A stretch of 64,000 nucleotides of DNA from Acanthosepion esculentum (Eukaryota > Mollusca > Cephalopoda > Sepiida > Sepiidae), in the NCBI GenBank assembly GCA_964036315.1, contig OZ038500.1, positions 54,749,425 through 54,813,424 of the forward strand, written 5' to 3'. The position numbers and the translations under genes are program-made. Below are positions 20,853 to 33,060 of the stretch, in pieces (the first letter of the stretch is position 1; the number at the start of each line of letters is the position of its first letter). The notes below the pieces were generated by a model that had not been told where the DNA came from, ran no database searches, and was given only the letters and a program-made list of their open reading frames with translations.

Positions 20853-21420
20853 CGTTCTGTTAATGTATCTCTTTCTATATTTCTCTGTCTCTTTCTACCT
20901 CTCTATCCATGCCTGGAACCAATTCTACAGAAGAGAATCTGAATATTAAACCGAATTCGCCGTTTGAATTAAGACGAAAACTGTAACGACAATAATGACA
21001 ATAGGAATAAACATACGAATGAATCAATCAAACAATTTCATCAAAGGTTAGAATTAATCAACGGAAAAAGGCCATTTTTCGTAAATTCGCAAAAAGAGAA
21101 GAATTTTATTCGTTTGCTTAACATTATTTTATTTTTTGTTATAATTCGGTTTCAAGAATCCAGTGAAATAAATAACAAAGATACGAGACAAAAAATCATT
21201 TCCCATTAGACGAGATGACAACCGACCGTTTCGTACGCGGTAAACCATATTCGATAATGAATTGGAGGAAAGAAATTATCAATAAAAGACGTTCAAGTCT
21301 TTTTTCGTTTTCTTTTAAATCTTTTCACATGAGATCTATGGGAAAATTTTAGAGTAAAGACTTTCAGGATAGATGAATATATATGAACTGACTGAGAATA
21401 GATCGGGCGGTTGTTAGATA
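20853..21420. other. Unassigned interval
   Basis: No recognisable gene or element. Confidence 0.4.
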
Positions 21421-21427
21421 TGAACTG

Positions 21428-21500
21428 AGATAGATAGATAGATAGATAGATAGACAGGTAGAGAGATAGACAGACAGATAAATACATAAATAGATAGATA
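21428..21500. repeat. (GATA)n microsatellite, imperfect
   Basis: ATAG/ACAG tetranucleotide units. Confidence 0.95.
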
Positions 21501-21651
21501 AATATGAACATATTCGAGACAGGCAGATGAATATAAACAGACACGAACCTTCGAGCACACACACATATATACATATATATATATTATAATATTATATATA
21601 TTATATTATAACGATATATAATTTTGTATAATTTTACATATCAACAGTTTG

Positions 21652-21652
<1 letters not shown>

Positions 21653-21745
<93 letters not shown>
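21653..21745. repeat. (CA)n(TA)n microsatellite
   Basis: About 65 bp of CA followed by about 27 bp of TA. Confidence 0.97.
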
Positions 21746-22007
21746 TCCGGGCAAAACAGCAAAATTGTCCAAATCCTGTAACATGCTATAATTATCCATC
21801 CCACAAAATGTTTAATATCTAAAAAAAAAGACTAAACTCATTGCGTTTCTTTTTCCAGTTTTTCATATAAGAGGCTTAGCCATCTTGACACCATTTGTCG
21901 TAAGAATCACTGAAAAACGCTTTGAGTTATTCAGCTAGAAAGAGAACAGGTTAAAATAATTTTATATCAGACCCACGGTCTTCCCAAAGGAGTAATGGTG
22001 TGAGAGA

Positions 22008-22405
22008 ATGATAAGACGGGCCCTCAGGAACGGTACCAACATTCATACTCTAGTGTCTATCTTCAAAGTACATTCAAGAACCATCAAGAGAACAGTGAAT
22101 CAATGTAAAAAGAAAGAGGGAACGGTAGAGAGGAAAATTGGTTTAGCAGGTCACAACAGGAAGAGGGGTCATCATCTCAACTTAGAGCTAAAGAGATCAA
22201 TTAGAAAAGATCCAACTCAATCCATAAGAAGTTTGGCACATAAGAGAGGAGTTTCAGCTATGACAGTCCAAAGAACAGTGAAAAAAACTTGAAAATGATA
22301 TCGTACGTGAAACATGTGAGGCACCTTATTACTCCAAGACAGAGAGTTTGAAGGTTAGAGAGGGCGGAGATCATTTTGAATAAATTGAAAAATAATCCTG
22401 GAATA
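22008..22405 (+). pseudogene. Truncated Tc1/mariner-type transposase, N-terminal part
   Basis: The frame from 22008 (MIRRALRNGTNIHTLV...) reads through two helix-turn-helix units. The second contains LELKRSIRKDPTQSIRSLAHKR and GVSAMTVQRTVKK, the classical SIRK/TVRR DNA-binding pattern. After a stop and frameshift at about 22290 the linker continues as VKHVRHLITPRQRV, a stop, then RLERAEIILNKLKNNPGI. That is the segment leading to the first catalytic aspartate in mariner-like proteins. The copy ends there at a short TA run and the LTR at 22419. No DDE residues remain. Confidence 0.8.
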
Positions 22406-22418
22406 ATATATATATATA

Positions 22419-22637
22419 TGTTATGGTAATTTACTCACGCACGCATGAACTCTCCCAGCTATAAATAGGAGCAGGTACTGCCTTTTTGAGAAGGAAGTTT
22501 CCAGCAGTCAGCTCTGAAAGTCGGACCGAACATTCTTGCCGTAACACTCTCGTTTGTATATGTTTGTATTACTGTTTCCCGTTAATATATTTGTTTAACT
22601 CAATTCCTTTCTTGTGTATTTATTTCTGGCCCTAACA
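22419..22637 (+). mobile_element. LTR of a Gypsy-like retrotransposon with adjoining internal sequence
   Basis: TG...CA bounded, 219 bp: it starts TGTTATGGTAATTTACTC and ends CTGGCCCTAACA. It contains a TATA box (GCTATAAATAGGAGC). Directly after it comes AGGCCACATCGACTTGGCGACGAGG, in which TTGGCGACGAGG is a plausible tRNA primer-binding site. No gag-pol sequence follows. Confidence 0.7.
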
Positions 22638-22910
22638 AGGCCACATCGACTTGGCGACGAGGGCCCTTAAGGACCCTTGAGGACTCCAAAAGGACTATGT
22701 GGAAATTGTGAATATTGGTTTTACTCAACAGTACTTGGCAATCCAGAAAAGAAAACCGAAAAGTGTAACTAACTTACACTAAACTTTCTGAGTATTCATG
22801 ACTTTCAGAGAAAAATAGCACTCGTGATGAGGACACTTGAGGGCCCCAAAAAGGACTACATGGAAATTGTCAATATTGGTTCTACTCAACAAGGCCACAA
22901 CAATATATAT
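22638..22910 (+). mobile_element. LTR-retrotransposon internal leader with a tandem repeat
   Basis: The block ACTCCAAAAGGACTATGTGG...TTGGTTTTACTCAACA (22680-22735) recurs as CCCCAAAAAGGACTACATGG...GGTTCTACTCAACA (22845-22900). This is a duplicated segment within the leader downstream of the LTR. No protein domain is visible. Confidence 0.5.
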
Positions 22911-23199
22911 GAATTTATTTTAATACTTGATGAGCTTCCGATATTTAGCTATGATTGATTAATGATGAATATATCATATTCGTTTATGATTGATTTCATC
23001 ACAATTATTCTGTTAAGTTTGGAGAGAAATTATACATTCTTATCGCTCAAATTAGAGTCCAATAGCGATATAAAAAATTCGGAGAATTCCAGTAAGATAT
23101 CTTTAATCATTTGTAGGGTTCAACGGTTCAGTGTTTAATGTAACAAATGAACAGTTTTGCTTTTACATGCTTTTGACAATTTTGCTGTTACACTTGTTG

Positions 23200-23200
<1 letters not shown>
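22911..23200. other. Unassigned AT-rich interval
   Basis: No recognisable feature. Confidence 0.4.

Positions 23201-23268
<68 letters not shown>
23201..23268. repeat. (TA)n(TG)n microsatellite
   Basis: TA run followed by TG run. Confidence 0.97.
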
Positions 23269-23269
<1 letters not shown>

Positions 23270-23364
23270 CAGATTGAGATAGATGGTTTTGAACCGACTA
23301 AGACTGATAGTTATGCATACAAACACAGATTGGTGGCAACAAAATGGAGTCAAATTTTAAGGCT

Positions 23365-24800
23365 GTGCAGATGCACGTGAATTCAGTGATTTCTATGCGG
23401 TAACGAAACAACTATTTGGACCAGTACGAACATCAACTGGATCTCTTCTAGCAGCTGATAATACAAGCACATTGGCCGTTCTGCGAGACAGACTACTCCT
23501 ACACGTTAAGGAACAGTTTACCGCCCTCCTACATAGAAACTCGATCAGAGTAGAAGAACCCCTGAGAAACGTCCCAAATCATCCTCGTCAGCTATAGATG
23601 AATATGAGGCATACTTTTCAAGAATTCAAGCAAGTTACGATGCAAAACAAATCAAGGAAATTCATAGGCTCAGACAATATCCATATCGACCTGATCAAAG
23701 GTCTTTGATAGCGTTCCAAGAGCTGCTATGAGGATAGTTCTTCATCGTTTTGAATGTCCCGACTACTTTATCTCTCTGGTTCAATTAATACATAACAATA
23801 TGTCTGGACGCCTATTCCACCAAAACATGCTTTGAGAAGAATTTCCAAGGATGCATCTTGGCAGCTATGTCATTCTCCTTGGATCTGGTTGCAATGCTTC
23901 ACAAACTTCCTTCAAAAAATCCAGAAGTTGATGGAGGACTTTCCGATCTAAACATCTAATGCACACACAACAACTCTCAGAATTTCAATATACTGATGAC
24001 AACGCTGCTCTCTGTCATTAAAAAGAAGAACTCCAACAGTCTGTGAACAACTTTGGTATGGCCTACCATTGTTTTGGCCTTACAGTAAACATCAATAAAA
24101 CCTCAGGTCTTTGAACAGGTAGCCCCAAATACCATTTTACCAGATTCTGATTTTACCATCTGTGATACAATTCTAGAACAAGTAGAGCATGTTTCATATC
24201 TAGGCAGCCTTTTATCAAATAAGTACACCCCAGAAAAGGATGTGGAACACAGAATTGGAGCTGCATATGGGGCATTTGAAAAGTTAATCAAATGCATCTT
24301 CAACAACAAAGAACTGAACTTAACAACAAAAATTATGATCTATAATGCTTTTGTCATTTTATCTTTGCTATATGGTTGTGAAACCTGAACTCTGTATTGT
24401 TGTGATATCCAAAAATTAGGCAGCTTTCAATCTTGAATATCAAATGGAACTACTTTGACCAACACCAAAGTCCTGGAAAGAGACAACAGTCAAAGCATTG
24501 AATCAGTGATCATTAAACTCTGTCTTTGATGGTCAGGACATCTAGCAAGGATGGAAGAGTCAAGGTTTCCACATTTTCTTATTCAGTGAGTTCACTTCAG
24601 GGAAGAGATCACAGGGTTGCCCTCTTTAATGATACAAGGACCAAATCAAAACAACACTGAAAGCCACTGGACCTGTGCCCAAATCATTTGAAACCCAAGT
24701 ACAAGACCATACTAACTGGCGATGTTCCATCACCATTGGAACCAAAAACTTTGAAGCCACCGGAAGAGAAAAGGAAGAAGTTAAACAATAAAAGAACAGC
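23365..24800 (+). pseudogene. LINE reverse transcriptase pseudogene (sense)
   Basis: Despite many frameshifts the order of RT blocks is clear: DAREFSDFYAVTKQLFGPVR (linker before RT), KFIGSDNIHIDLIKG (motif around the first RT finger), MRIVLHRFECPDYFISLVQ, GCILAAMSFSLDLVAML, then YTDDNAA (active site, normally YADD), LTVNINKTSG, and after a frameshift EQVEHVSYLGSLLSNK, IYNAFVILSLLYGCET, SGHLARMEES and a C-terminal SFETQVQDHTNWRCSI. The thumb and C-terminal region are complete to about 24800. Endonuclease and ORF1 parts are not found. It is a 5'-truncated, inactive copy of a LINE other than the KFKYLGS..GHGT family of 2.4/42 kb. Confidence 0.85.
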
Positions 24801-25059
24801 TTGACAAAATCGACCAACATTTCTATGTAATCAATTTCTTCAACTCTTCCATGCAAGAATTGGTCTACTTAGTCATAAACGCCATCATCATAAAGGAAGC
24901 GATCAGAAAAGAAGAAATTAAATTCTTGGATACGAGATAAGCCAACGACAAGAGAGATAGATACAGGGTTCGATGGGTAAATTGTCGCCATTTGATATTT
25001 TTAATTTTGCGCATGCCCGTTTTTTTTTATTTTGTCAAGTACAAAGTATAGTAGAGTCA

Positions 25060-25730
<671 letters not shown>

Positions 25731-26110
25731 CGGTGGAGTAATGGATAACGGCTTGGATTGAGGAATCGGAGAGCCGAGTTCGAATTCCAGTCGAATCCAT
25801 TACATTCACTTACGTGCTAATACCCTTGGGAAAGGTGTGAATCCTCTTCTTCTCCCTCCAACTATGGGTAAATAGCAGGACAGACTGGGTTCTATAGCCT
25901 TGGATGCCAACTGGTCTAGGAGAAGGACAACTCTGAATTCAAAACCTGCGGAGGGTCGTTTGGGGACCTTGTGGCACTCGCTGCACCAGGTCCCTGTATT
26001 CGTCCCTCCAAAAAGTGTGGATGGCCCTGCACAAAGCCTTCACCACTATAATCAAATCTCATGTGTCGGTGTCGGCCTCTCAGTTTCTAGGAACTGATCC
26101 GGGAGAGTCG

Positions 26111-26114
<4 letters not shown>
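25731..26114 (+). mobile_element. tRNA-derived SINE, GGGAGAGTCC family, full-length-like
   Basis: Head: GTGGAGTAATGGATAACGG (A-box region) and CGAGTTCGAATTCCAG (B box). Body: CTATGGGTAAATAGCAGG, ACTGGTCTAGGAGAAGG, GGGTCGTTTGGGGACCTTG, CCCTCCAAAAAGTGTGG. The 3' end GGGAGAGTCGATCA passes into TA repeats. The best second copy is 58045-58376. Confidence 0.85.

Positions 26115-26145
<31 letters not shown>
26115..26145. repeat. (TA)n SINE tail
   Basis: TA run continuous with the SINE 3' end. Confidence 0.95.
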
Positions 26146-26148
<3 letters not shown>

Positions 26149-27126
26149 TAAAAGTTTTGTTAAAAGTTTAGCTCTTTGATGTTACCCGACTCCAGAATTT
26201 CGTAGACGAATCCGAACAAGACAAGCACGCTCAAACCCTTGTTCTCGATGACTTGTGACTTCGTGCTAGCACAGCTATCGACGGCCCTTAAGTGTTCCGT
26301 CTACTCAATTTCACACACAACGCTTTGGTCACCCTGTGGTATGGTTCCCAGGCAATATCCAAACGTGCCGCATGCTTGGATCACCCACTCCAGACTGATA
26401 ACATCAGGAAGTCTCCTTCCTGACAAATGTTCGTATAAACTACCGCTTAACTTAACGATCTACTTCGAGTGGCTTCCAGGCCTTCTGCGGGGTGAGCATT
26501 ACTGTAAAAATCAAAAGATTTGAAATGAGTTTAGCTATGTTTTTCTGTTTCTGCTACTAAGACAGAACATTACTGCCATCGCACGAATAATTTTTATTAC
26601 ACTTGCTGCGTGAGCATCAGACACATTTTATTAACACTAAGCGCAGTCTTCAAAAACAATTTTTCTTATGATACGGAATTGCCTTATTTACTGAACAAGT
26701 GTGTATTTTTGTACGTCATGGGACATGGACTAAACTCACAAAGCATCGCTTTTCATTCTTCCCTAACCAGTTTAACCGAACTGTACTACATGTCAGAGAA
26801 TTTTAAACTCTTCATATGAGTTTTAGGTGTGCCTTTTACCACGAGATCATATGCTAATTTTAGTTGGTTTCGTTTATTTTATTTTACAGCAGATTAACCT
26901 TAATGGGTTAATTAACGCCGACAAGATGTTTAGAATAGGTTCGTATGTATAGAATGTATTCTTTGTAAGAAATCAGTTTTTAGATCAGGTTTCACTGATG
27001 TATTTTTATAAAGAGGTTTTTTGGCGAGAGTCAAGTGTATTGATGGTAATATATTTTTTTCCAAAAATGTATTGTTGGTAATAATTTTTTCCAAAAATGA
27101 CTTGCTGGCATTTTTACAATAACATT
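26146..27126. other. Unassigned interval
   Basis: Open frames of about 70-95 codons occur (for example 26239-26523) but show no domain or codon pattern I can recognise. No repeat is identified. Confidence 0.4.
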
Positions 27127-27300
27127 TTTTTTTTACACTTTCATAGTGTTTTGACCCCAGTTTGGACGTTTCACTGTTTGCCCATAGCTAGGACTATAAC
27201 AGTGGACCTGGGAACAACGGCAATTAAAAGGTTTCATGCTCCCCAAAACCACCTGATCAGCGGCCTACCGTATGCTAGTATATCGTCATACCTAGCACGT
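27127..27300 (+). repeat. Dispersed repeat shared with 39785-39950
   Basis: Both copies read ACACTTTCATAGTGTTTTG (or nearly), GCCATAGCTAGGA, GACCTGGGAACA.C.GCAATTAA and CC.GATCAG.GG in the same order. The 39.8-kb copy is slightly longer in the middle. Class unknown. Confidence 0.65.
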
Positions 27301-27724
27301 GCTAATTTTAAGATCTTAATTCTTACGTCTATTCTTTCTTAATAAGTAGGTACTATATGGTGTTAACTTTTCTGTTTGGATTACTGATTAGCTGACTTTA
27401 TCAACCGAAACATTTTGGTTACTATATCAATTCTGAGATGAGGTTTAGCTACTCTTAATCAATGAACCATTTGGACCAGATTTTCGTTTTCTTTGTTGTA
27501 TTGTCTTATTTGTTGCATTTCTGAGATGAGGTGCTGATACCGTTCTTTTTTAAATGCCATGTTCATTTAGAGCTAACACGATCATTGTTCTCCATAGACT
27601 CTTTCTCTTAATTATCTGCGAATTGGCGAAATAGAGTGATTTCTCATTGCCGTCTCCATAGTTTTCCAATCAGACTTCAAGACTGGTTGATATTCAAGGC
27701 TAGCGAGACAAGTATAGACTGCAA

Positions 27725-27885
27725 TTTAAGCAATAACTGGAGGGAGAAGAAGTGGATTCATGGTTTTCCTAAGGGTATAAGGGTGAAAGTGAACACCAAA
27801 GTCTAGCGCGGAACTTGAACTCAGCCCGCTGATTTCGTTTTCTGCACCAGTAACCGTTACGTCGTAAACACCTTCTTTCCATTGA
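27725..27885 (-). mobile_element. tRNA-derived SINE fragment, minus strand
   Basis: On the minus strand: TTACGACGTAACGGTTACTGG (A-box-like), GCTGAGTTCAAGTTCCGC (B box), then ACCCTTAGGAAAACCATGAA and CTTCTTCTCCCTCCAG, the same body blocks as the GGGAGAGTCC SINE family. Confidence 0.7.
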
Positions 27886-28194
27886 ATCGGTTTCTTTGGT
27901 ATTCTTCTCGCATTACTGCAACAGTACCCACCTTGAGTTTGTTTCGTTTGGAAGGTTTCATTTATTTCACAGGGGAATCCTGCTACCTTCACTATTCCTG
28001 TTATTTCCATTACCATTTTGAAGAAAATATTCTTTAGAAATCTTACCCCCCACCGTTGAGTAAGGGTACATTTTGAAACGACCCATCATCAAACTCGTGA
28101 CTACCAGGGAGATAATACAATATTCCCAGCACTTTTATCCCCTAATAAAGTTGAGAATTCGGAAGCCTTAAATCTAAATCTGTTCTTTATGAAT

Positions 28195-28292
28195 TAGTGA
28201 CACGGGGCAATACTCTAGGAGATTAGAGCGTTGCTGCTTGAATTTGGTTTCATAATAATTGCGAGTTCAATCCCTAGGCTGGGCAGTGTGTA
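28195..28292 (+). mobile_element. SINE, 5' part (split by the next element)
   Basis: The tRNA-like head ends in GCGAGTTCAATCCCTAGG (B box) and GCTGGGCAGTGTGTA. The SINE continues after the insertion as CTTGGAATCAGTAGAAACC. The uninterrupted counterpart is on the minus strand at about 40840-40965. Confidence 0.8.
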
Positions 28293-29000
28293 CAGTGAGT
28301 TCCCCCATATTCGCGGGGGTTAGCGAATAGTTAGAATCCGCGAATAATTGTCTAAAAGTGCTTATAAGTACCTATTTTGATTGTTAAAACCCCACATGCC
28401 TTAATCTTTCATCCTAAACACTTTAGAAACATTTCAGAGCCTTTTAAAAATATTTTTCAACAATAGTATTGGTGACCATATACTTAGCGTAAATTTTCTT
28501 TCATACGTACAATAACCGTTTTTAATTACGCATAGATCGATACAACCATTGAAAATACTGCATAAAATATGCGTAAAAAGATATAAAATATAAAGTTTAA
28601 AACATTTTCTAAAAAAAGAACTGTGATGATGCATAAGCCATTTTAAGACTCCAGCCGCAGCCCCTAACAGTGAACAAAGACCAAGAACTACGCATGATTT
28701 TGCGTTTGGTTTTACAATAAAGATGTACAATTCTGCCAATTTATACCATTAAAATGGACCGTTATATGTTTTAAATCACTTAAATAAAAGGAAAATAATA
28801 AAATAATAATTTAAATATGTTCTATCGAAAAAAATACGCAAATCGAGGGAGTTCTCAGCGAATAATTTGTACATATGTTCTTCAGAAAAACACGTGAATA
28901 TTCGGGGTTTCCGCGAATAACAAGTACATATTTTCTAAAGAAAAATCCGCGAATGTGTGAAACCGCGAATGCTGAAACGCGGATAGGCGGGGGCTCACTA
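28293..29000. mobile_element. 708-bp non-autonomous pogo/Tigger-like element
   Basis: The left end is CAGTGAGTTCCCCCATATTC, and the right end reverse-complemented is TAGTGAGCCCCCGCCTATCC. Both are flanked by TA (28291-28292, 29001-29002). The CAGTGAG.CCCCCGC..ATCCGCG terminus is the Tigger/pogo style. Inside the right half the block ACATAT.TTCT...CGCGAATAA is repeated about three times. There is no transposase. The 101-codon frame on the minus strand has no known domain. Confidence 0.85.
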
Positions 29001-29265
29001 TACTTGGAATCAGTAGAAACCAGGTGAGCAATAACTGAACAATGCTGAATAAGAACTAGATGAAATATCCCTGGACAAGGACAAGAGGACAAGACTAATT
29101 TACGGAGATCAAATAAAGATTCTGCTGGAAATTCCCAGAAGGTTATTCGAATCGGCAATCCTCTGATGAAGGCCGGAGGTCACAACGGCCTAAACGTTGT
29201 GATAACAACTAGAAAACAGTTGCGAGTAAATAAGGACATTATTTTTACATTTTAAAAAAGGAAAC
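29001..29265 (+). mobile_element. SINE, 3' part
   Basis: Continuation of the 28195 SINE. It ends with CTGATGAAGGCCGGAGG, ACGGCCTAAACGTTGTGATA and a weak T-rich tail. The GAAGGCCGGAG...ACGGCCGAAACGTTGTAATA core is shared with the SINEs at 41.95-42.43 kb. Confidence 0.75.
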
Positions 29266-29679
29266 CGTACACCTTGAGATTACTAGTCCAAAGCGTTAAT
29301 AATGTCTTTTGGTTGTATCTTCATAAAGATACTAGTTTCGATGTTAGAAAATCTTGGAGACAAAAGCAAGTTCTGTGTTTGAAATTTCATTCTGACTTTA
29401 GTTAAAGATGTTACTTCTGCGTCTATTGCAGACGAGTAAAAATATCGCCACGACCTGATTTTCAGAGTTAATAGTCTCTCCACCTGCATTCGCAGTCATC
29501 TTAAGCGTAAAAAATGATAATTCAATAATCCTTACACAGCCATACTGGTAATTTTCTTCATTATGAACTTAGATTTTCCATTATTTTAAAAATGTATCTC
29601 GTCATGACAAAAAAAAGTATGTATCTGTTAATCGATCGCCGTCTATGTACATGAATAAATGGATCAATATCAGCCGGAA

Positions 29680-29680
<1 letters not shown>
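29266..29680. other. Unassigned interval
   Basis: No recognisable gene or repeat. Confidence 0.4.
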
Positions 29681-29682
<2 letters not shown>

Positions 29683-29728
<46 letters not shown>

Positions 29729-29765
29729 ACTTTATAGTCTTCTCTTTCTTATCTAAGTCTTCTCC

Positions 29766-29821
<56 letters not shown>

Positions 29822-29853
29822 ATAGTCTTCTCCTTCTTATCTAAGTCTTCTCC

Positions 29854-29905
<52 letters not shown>

Positions 29906-29938
29906 ATAGTCTTCTCCTTCTTATCTAAGTCTTCTCCT

Positions 29939-29969
<31 letters not shown>

Positions 29970-30127
29970 ATAGTCTTCTCCTTCTTATCTAAGTCTTCTT
30001 ATCTATCTATCTATTTATCTATCTATCTAGTCTTCTTCTTATCTATCTAAGTCTTCTTCTTATCTATCTAATTCTTCTTCTTCTTATCTATCTATGTCTT
30101 CTGCTTATCTAAGTCGTCTTCTTCTTC

Positions 30128-30202
<75 letters not shown>

Positions 30203-30212
30203 AGTCTTCTTC

Positions 30213-30253
<41 letters not shown>
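29683..30253. repeat. (ATCT)n array with higher-order TAGTCTTCTCC spacers
   Basis: Blocks of ATCT are separated by a recurring spacer close to TTTATAGTCTTCTCCTTCTT followed by ATCTAAGTCTTCTCC. The spacer shortens toward the right side (AAGTCTTCTTCTT). This is a second-order tandem repeat of about 570 bp. Confidence 0.95.
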
Positions 30254-30650
30254 CGCATGCATATTACTAGATATATAGCATACTTTAGAATACGTTTCCA
30301 TCTTTTTTCCGGATTCAAATTGACAGGGACGGTCTGTCTTAATTACATCTCCTTTCATGTTATTATTTATTCATTTAATGGCTCAGATGTTCATATGTGC
30401 GATGACTAAGCTTTTTGTACAAGAAAGAAATTAGTTCTAAGAAAATTAAAAGTTATGTAAAACTGACAATGACATTGATTCCTATAATCAGTGGAGCACT
30501 TGGCAACGGATCATAAAAAGTGATGTAGGTATCGTGGTAGTAAAGGGTGGGTGTGGGGGTTAATGTAAATATCAGAGAAAAATCCTAGCAAAGAAAGTTA
30601 CAAGAAAGTTAAATTCGGCAGTATTATTTTCATTTGTTTTTATTTGACTT
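30254..30650. other. Unassigned interval
   Basis: No recognisable feature. Confidence 0.4.
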
Positions 30651-30654
30651 TTTT

Positions 30655-30750
30655 TTTTAGCGATTGGACAAAAAAGTTTCAATGAAGAAAGGAAATGAAC
30701 AGGAGGAGGAGAAATAGAAAGAAAGAGTATAGAAAGGACAGAAGGTAAAT

Positions 30751-30786
<36 letters not shown>

Positions 30787-33060
30787 AGAGAGAGAATAGA
30801 AAGAGAAGTGAAAATAACGACAGGAAAAAGAAAGAAAGAAAAGAGTAGGCGGAGGGGAGAAAGAGAGGAAGGAGAAGAAGTAAGCGTAGAGGAAGGACTG
30901 AAAAAGGTAGATGAAAGAGAAAGAACAAAAGAGAGAGAGAGAGAGAGAGAGTGAGTGAGAGAAGTGAAAATAATGACAGGAAAAAGAAAGAAATAAGGTA
31001 GGAGGAGAAGGTGAGAAATAGAGGAAGACGAGGAAGTAAAAGTGAAGAAAAGAGGAATAGGAGGGCAGAAAATGCAGATGAAAAAGAGGAAAATGAAATA
31101 GGAGGGCGAGAAACGAAAAAGATGAGCAAAGCATTTGAAAAATGGTGTGGAACAACGAAAGAGAAAAGATAGGAATGGAAGAATGTAAAAGAACGGGGAA
31201 GAGAAGAGGAAAGAAACGGTGGAGGAAGGACAGACAAATGTTAAATGAAAGAGAGAAGGAAATGTTAGAAGAGTGAGAGAGACAAATACAAAGGAGAGCA
31301 AGGCGTGTAAAAAATGATGAGGAAGAAAAGAGAGAAAGTAAAAGGAGGAGGGAAGAAGAAAAAAGAAGAAGAAGATAGATGAAAGCAATGAAGAAATGAA
31401 AGAGGAGAAATAGAGAAAGAAAAGGAAGAGCAAAGAAAGATGACAAGTAAGAACAAGAAAAAAAGAAAAAGAAGGAAAGAAAATAGAAGGAGGAGGCCAG
31501 AAGAAGAGGAAGAAGAAGAAGAAAAAGAAGAAGAAAGGGAGGTCAAAAGAAAAGGTTGATGAAAGCGAGGAAGAATGAAAGAGGAGATAGACAGAAAGAA
31601 AAAGAAGAGCAAGGAAAGATGACAAGTAAAAACTAGAAAAAAGAAGAAGTAGGAGAGAAAGAAAGTAGAAGGAGGCGGGCAGAAGAAGAAGAAGAAGAAG
31701 AAGAAGAAGAAGAAGAAGAAGAAGAAGAAGAAGAAGAAAAATAGGAGAAAAAAGACAAAGAAGAAGAAAAATAGGAGAAAAAAGACAAAGAAGAAGAAAA
31801 AGTTAAGGGTGAGAAGAAGGGAAGCAGGAAAAGAACCCTTCTTTTCCCGCCCCCATCCTTCCGCTCTTTTCTTCTTCTCACCCTTCTTCTTTTACACCTT
31901 TCACAAAGAAACAAGCTCTATGTCAACGAAAGAAAGAAACGAAAAATCAAGTTTGGGACAAAAAAGGAAGAAGAAAAAGAAAATATGTGAAAGATGAAGT
32001 AAAGAAATGGGAAGGCGAGGAAGACGACGTGTAGGGGAGAGAGAGACGAAAAAACGAAAGAGAAGGAGAGGCAGAGCAAGAATCAATATGAAGAAGAAAG
32101 AGAAAAGAGAGGAATCGAATGGGGGAGAGTGAAAGGAAAGTAGGGAAAACAAAGAGGAAACATGAGGAATAAGAAGCAAAGTAAGAGGAAGAAGAGGAAA
32201 CGGAGTGGGGAGGAGGCTTGGAAAAATAAAAAAAGGACAGATGAGAAAGAAGTAGTAGTAGTAAAAAAAGAGGAAGGAGAAGAGGTAGATAGAGAAAGAT
32301 GAAAGGAAGAAAAGGAAGAGAAGAGGAATAATATAAGAAAAATGAGAAGGAGTAAGTAAAGAAACGGGAACGAGAGGAGGCGGTGGTGGAGGCAGAGAAA
32401 ACGGAAAAGAAAAGAAAAATTGCAAAGAACAATAAGTTAGGAAAGAAAGAGGAAGCAACTGAAGAAAAATGAGAGGAAGAAAAGAAAAAGAAGGAGAGGA
32501 AGAACAAAAAGAAAAGATAAGAAGGAAGAAAAAAGAAATAAAGTAACTGAACGGAAAGCAAACGAAAGGAGGAGGAGGAGGAGGAGGAGGAGAAGAGTAA
32601 GAAGAGTAAAGGGGAGGAGAGGAAAAACAAAAAGAACGGATGAGAAAGAAGAAAAGAAACACGAAAGAGAGGAACTGGGCGGAGGAGAAGTGGAAGAAAA
32701 AGAAGGAAAGAAGAGGGAGGAAATGAAGTGTAAGGAAGGAAAGAATAATTAAGAGAGTGAATGAAATTTATGAAGTAGGAGGAAGAGCAAGAAAATATTT
32801 AGGGAGGAAAATGTAATGAAGAAAAGAAGATAAAGGAAAGTAAAGCTAGGAAAATATGAAAAAAAGAAAGAAAGAAAAGAGAAGAAAAAGAGAAGGTAGG
32901 AAAATAGAGAAATGGCAAAAACTGATGAGGATGAAGTAAAGATATAAGGAAGAGAGAAGAATAACTACATGGAAGGAGATGGGGGATGACTAGAAAAGAG
33001 AGGGTGAATAGATTTGAAAACGGAAGCAGAAAAAAAAAAGATGGCGAAGGACATAGTCTA
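30655..33060. repeat. 2.4-kb polypurine/polypyrimidine tract
   Basis: The plus strand is almost entirely A and G (GAGA, GAAG, AAAG and GGAGGA motifs, never a single simple unit for long). The pyrimidine strand therefore has several long open frames rich in F, L and S, up to 322 codons; these are composition artefacts. Pure (GAA)n lies at 31682-31738. A local strand switch at 31836-31913 is purine on the minus strand. Confidence 0.95.

Noticed and set aside
30572..32662. Several long minus-strand frames (up to 322 codons) rich in F, L and S
   Set aside because: They are translations of the polypyrimidine strand; several frames are open at once and none shows protein-like complexity.
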